Source: Cohaesibacter haloalkalitolerans
GTDB taxonomy: Bacteria; Pseudomonadota; Alphaproteobacteria; Rhizobiales; Cohaesibacteraceae
Direction: 5' to 3'
Length of the DNA stretch: 64,000 nucleotides
Assembly: GCF_003574655.1 (NCBI RefSeq)
Contig: NZ_QNUM01000002.1
Coordinates: 744,001 to 808,000, forward strand
Part shown: one piece after another, positions 62,586-64,000 of the stretch
Layout of the letters: every line of letters begins with the position of its first letter
Position numbering within the stretch: position 1 is the stretch's first letter
Notes under the pieces: generated by a model
Databases searched by the model: none
What the model saw: only the letters and a program-made list of their open reading frames with translations
Told to the model about the DNA's origin: nothing
Translations under genes and position numbers: made by a program

Positions 62586-64000
62586 ATGACAAAGAACCTC
62601 ACTCCCGAAATCAAGAGAATCAACTACCGTGGCAAGCATTTGACACAGATGCTGTTGGCTGGCTTTGCTGTGTTTGCCAGTGCTCAGCCAATCCTGGCGC
62701 AAGAGGCTAGGTCCTCGCAAAATGGTGCTTCAGATGAGGAGGATTACTACGCAACTCTCATCAATCTGGATGCAATAACCGTTTTTGGAACAAGGCAAAC
62801 GAGCCAGCTCACGGACATTGCCAAGAATATTACGGTCGTCACCGGTGATGAGCTGGATGACCAGTTCATCGGCGATATGGGGCAGCTGACGCGCTACACC
62901 CCCGGCGTGTTTGCAAACCGGCAAACCACATCGACAGATCCCTTTGACAGCTTTGGTGGTTTTACCATTCGAGGTGTCGGAGGGAACCGTGTCCAGATGC
63001 TCGTTGATGGCACCCGTGTCCCCGAGCGGATCACGGACGGCACCAGGGATTATCTGGACTTCAACTTTACCAAACAGGTCGACATCGTCCATGGCCCGGG
63101 ATCGGTGCTTTGGGGCGCCGATGCTCTGGGGGGCATTGTTGCCATGGAGACGATCGATCCTGAAGACATTCTGTCCGATGGGAAAGAGAAGGGCGGAGAG
63201 CTTGAGTTGAGCTACGACAGCTTCGACAACAGGTTCAACAATTCCGGCACCTACGCACAGCGGATCAACGACAGCTTCAGCCTGCTTGCTGGCCTGTCCT
63301 ACACGCATGCAAATGAGCCTGAGCTGTCCAACGCCCGCGCCGACGGCGGGGCCTATGGCTGCACCCGCAACATCGGTAGCGGCGCAACGCCGTGCAATGA
63401 ACTCAATCCAACCGGCAAGAATACCTATCGCGGTCTGGTGAAAGCCGTTGTTACACCCAACGAGGACAGCCGTTTTGAAATCGCTGCCGACTATATGCGG
63501 CGACGGGTTGGGGTTGATTTCAACTCCATTCTGGGCATGCAATATTCAACGATGACGGGCTTGCCGACCGGTGAGGTTGTCGATGGCTACAAACGGGATC
63601 TCGACCTGTACCGGGGCCGATTTGCCATTGAGCATGACCTGACTCTCGACAACAGATTTGTCGACGACATCAAATGGTCGCTCGCCTATTCCCCGAACGG
63701 CTATGAGCGCACCGGCACAAAAGAGCTTGTCAATACGCTCGGTGAGAATGTCAGAGAAGAGGATACGCTCAAGCTCAGCGAGGACTTCTTCGAATTCGAC
63801 ATGCAGATGACCTCTCGCGTCGATAGAGGGGCGCTTGGGCATACAATCACATGGGGCTTTGATGGCGACAGAACCCTGACGGACTATGAGCGCAAGGACG
63901 TGACCCACAATCTGACGACCGGCACACGCACCGAAGAAAGAGGTGGCGGGTTCAATTTCGCCAACGCAACCACCACGCGGGCGGATCTGTATGTTCAGGA
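62586..64000 (+). CDS. TonB-dependent haem/haemoglobin-type receptor (5' part)
   Basis: The first 471 codons are present and the frame is open to the window end. It has a signal peptide (about 1-38, ending PILAQ), a TonB box LDAITVFG (62-69), a plug domain (GDELDDQFIGDMGQLTRYTPGV; GFTIRGVGGNRVQMLVDGTRVPE, split when read) and the start of the beta barrel. A close-set motif pattern VDIVHGPGSVLWGADALGG matches the haemoglobin/transferrin/lactoferrin receptor family of outer-membrane importers. The iron boxes upstream support iron or haem uptake. The exact ligand cannot be settled from the fragment. Confidence 0.88.
   Translation, partial: MTKNLTPEIKRINYRGKHLTQMLLAGFAVFASAQPILAQEARSSQNGASDEEDYYATLINLDAITVFGTRQTSQLTDIAKNITVVTGDELDDQFIGDMGQLTRYTPGVFANRQTTSTDPFDSFGGFTIRGVGGNRVQMLVDGTRVPERITDGTRDYLDFNFTKQVDIVHGPGSVLWGADALGGIVAMETIDPEDILSDGKEKGGELELSYDSFDNRFNNSGTYAQRINDSFSLLAGLSYTHANEPELSNARADGGAYGCTRNIGSGATPCNELNPTGKNTYRGLVKAVVTPNEDSRFEIAADYMRRRVGVDFNSILGMQYSTMTGLPTGEVVDGYKRDLDLYRGRFAIEHDLTLDNRFVDDIKWSLAYSPNGYERTGTKELVNTLGENVREEDTLKLSEDFFEFDMQMTSRVDRGALGHTITWGFDGDRTLTDYERKDVTHNLTTGTRTEERGGGFNFANATTTRADLYVQ

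Noticed and set aside
62730-63542. Minus-strand open frames opposite the TonB receptor
   Set aside because: The plus strand encodes an unbroken TonB receptor with signal peptide, TonB box and plug; the minus-strand frames show no motif.

Overview
The window is a stretch of conserved chromosome from an alphaproteobacterium, most likely of the order Hyphomicrobiales (Rhizobiales). The lineage call rests on a GcrA cell-cycle regulator with CcrM-type GANTC sites upstream, CtrA-type TTAA-N7-TTAA boxes at the pilus genes, TGA-N9-TCA (RirA-type) iron boxes, an Hsp20-DUF1150 pair, and the order RNase D-lptC-lptA-lptB-rpoN-hpf-ptsN. The genus cannot be settled by reading alone. I see no rRNA, tRNA, CRISPR array, insertion sequence or prophage.

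Layout. 1-3153: end of a 2-hydroxyacid dehydrogenase gene, an NlpC/P60 peptidase, a MarR regulator and an M17 aminopeptidase. 3351-15975: a complete Flp/Tad tight-adherence pilus locus. The minus strand carries pilin, prepilin peptidase, cpaB-cpaC-cpaD-cpaE-cpaF-tadB-tadC, and the plus strand carries tadD, a secretin-N-domain protein and two TadE-like pseudopilins. 16000-18488: a PhnD-like binding protein, a HAD phosphatase and a retropepsin-like protease. 18656-30767: a nearly continuous minus-strand nucleoside uptake and salvage cluster. It encodes a BMP-type ABC importer, cytidine deaminase, purine nucleoside phosphorylase, DeoC, DeoA, DeoB, adenosine deaminase and uracil phosphoribosyltransferase, plus one unknown cysteine-containing exported protein.

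31302-37722: HrpB helicase and a YnjBCD-type ABC transporter. 38040-41013: bacterioferritin and its ferredoxin, a short-chain dehydrogenase and a DUF2189 membrane protein. 41217-46069: a two-gene RND efflux system. 46543-49989: argD, argF and hslO. 50904-52802: gcrA, a small heat-shock protein and DUF1150. 52931-54289: a chromate transporter. 54467-61982: ptsN, hpf, rpoN, lptB, lptA, lptC and RNase D. 62586-64000: the start of a TonB-dependent haem/haemoglobin-type receptor that runs off the window.

How the genes work together. Most of the novelty is in the control regions rather than the proteins. A RpoH-type promoter plus a hairpin that masks the ribosome-binding site precede hsp20. Twin near-identical iron boxes precede the TonB receptor. 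A perfect DnaA box and two GANTC sites precede gcrA, and CtrA boxes precede both arms of the tad locus. Repeated operator-like elements precede the nucleoside-importer gene, and three successive hairpins lie between hpf and ptsN. I did not find a clearly undescribed multi-gene system. The least explained coding elements are the small exported protein at 20495-20842, the stand-alone secretin-N protein at 14026-14505, and the PHAQF-type repeat leader of the YnjB homologue.
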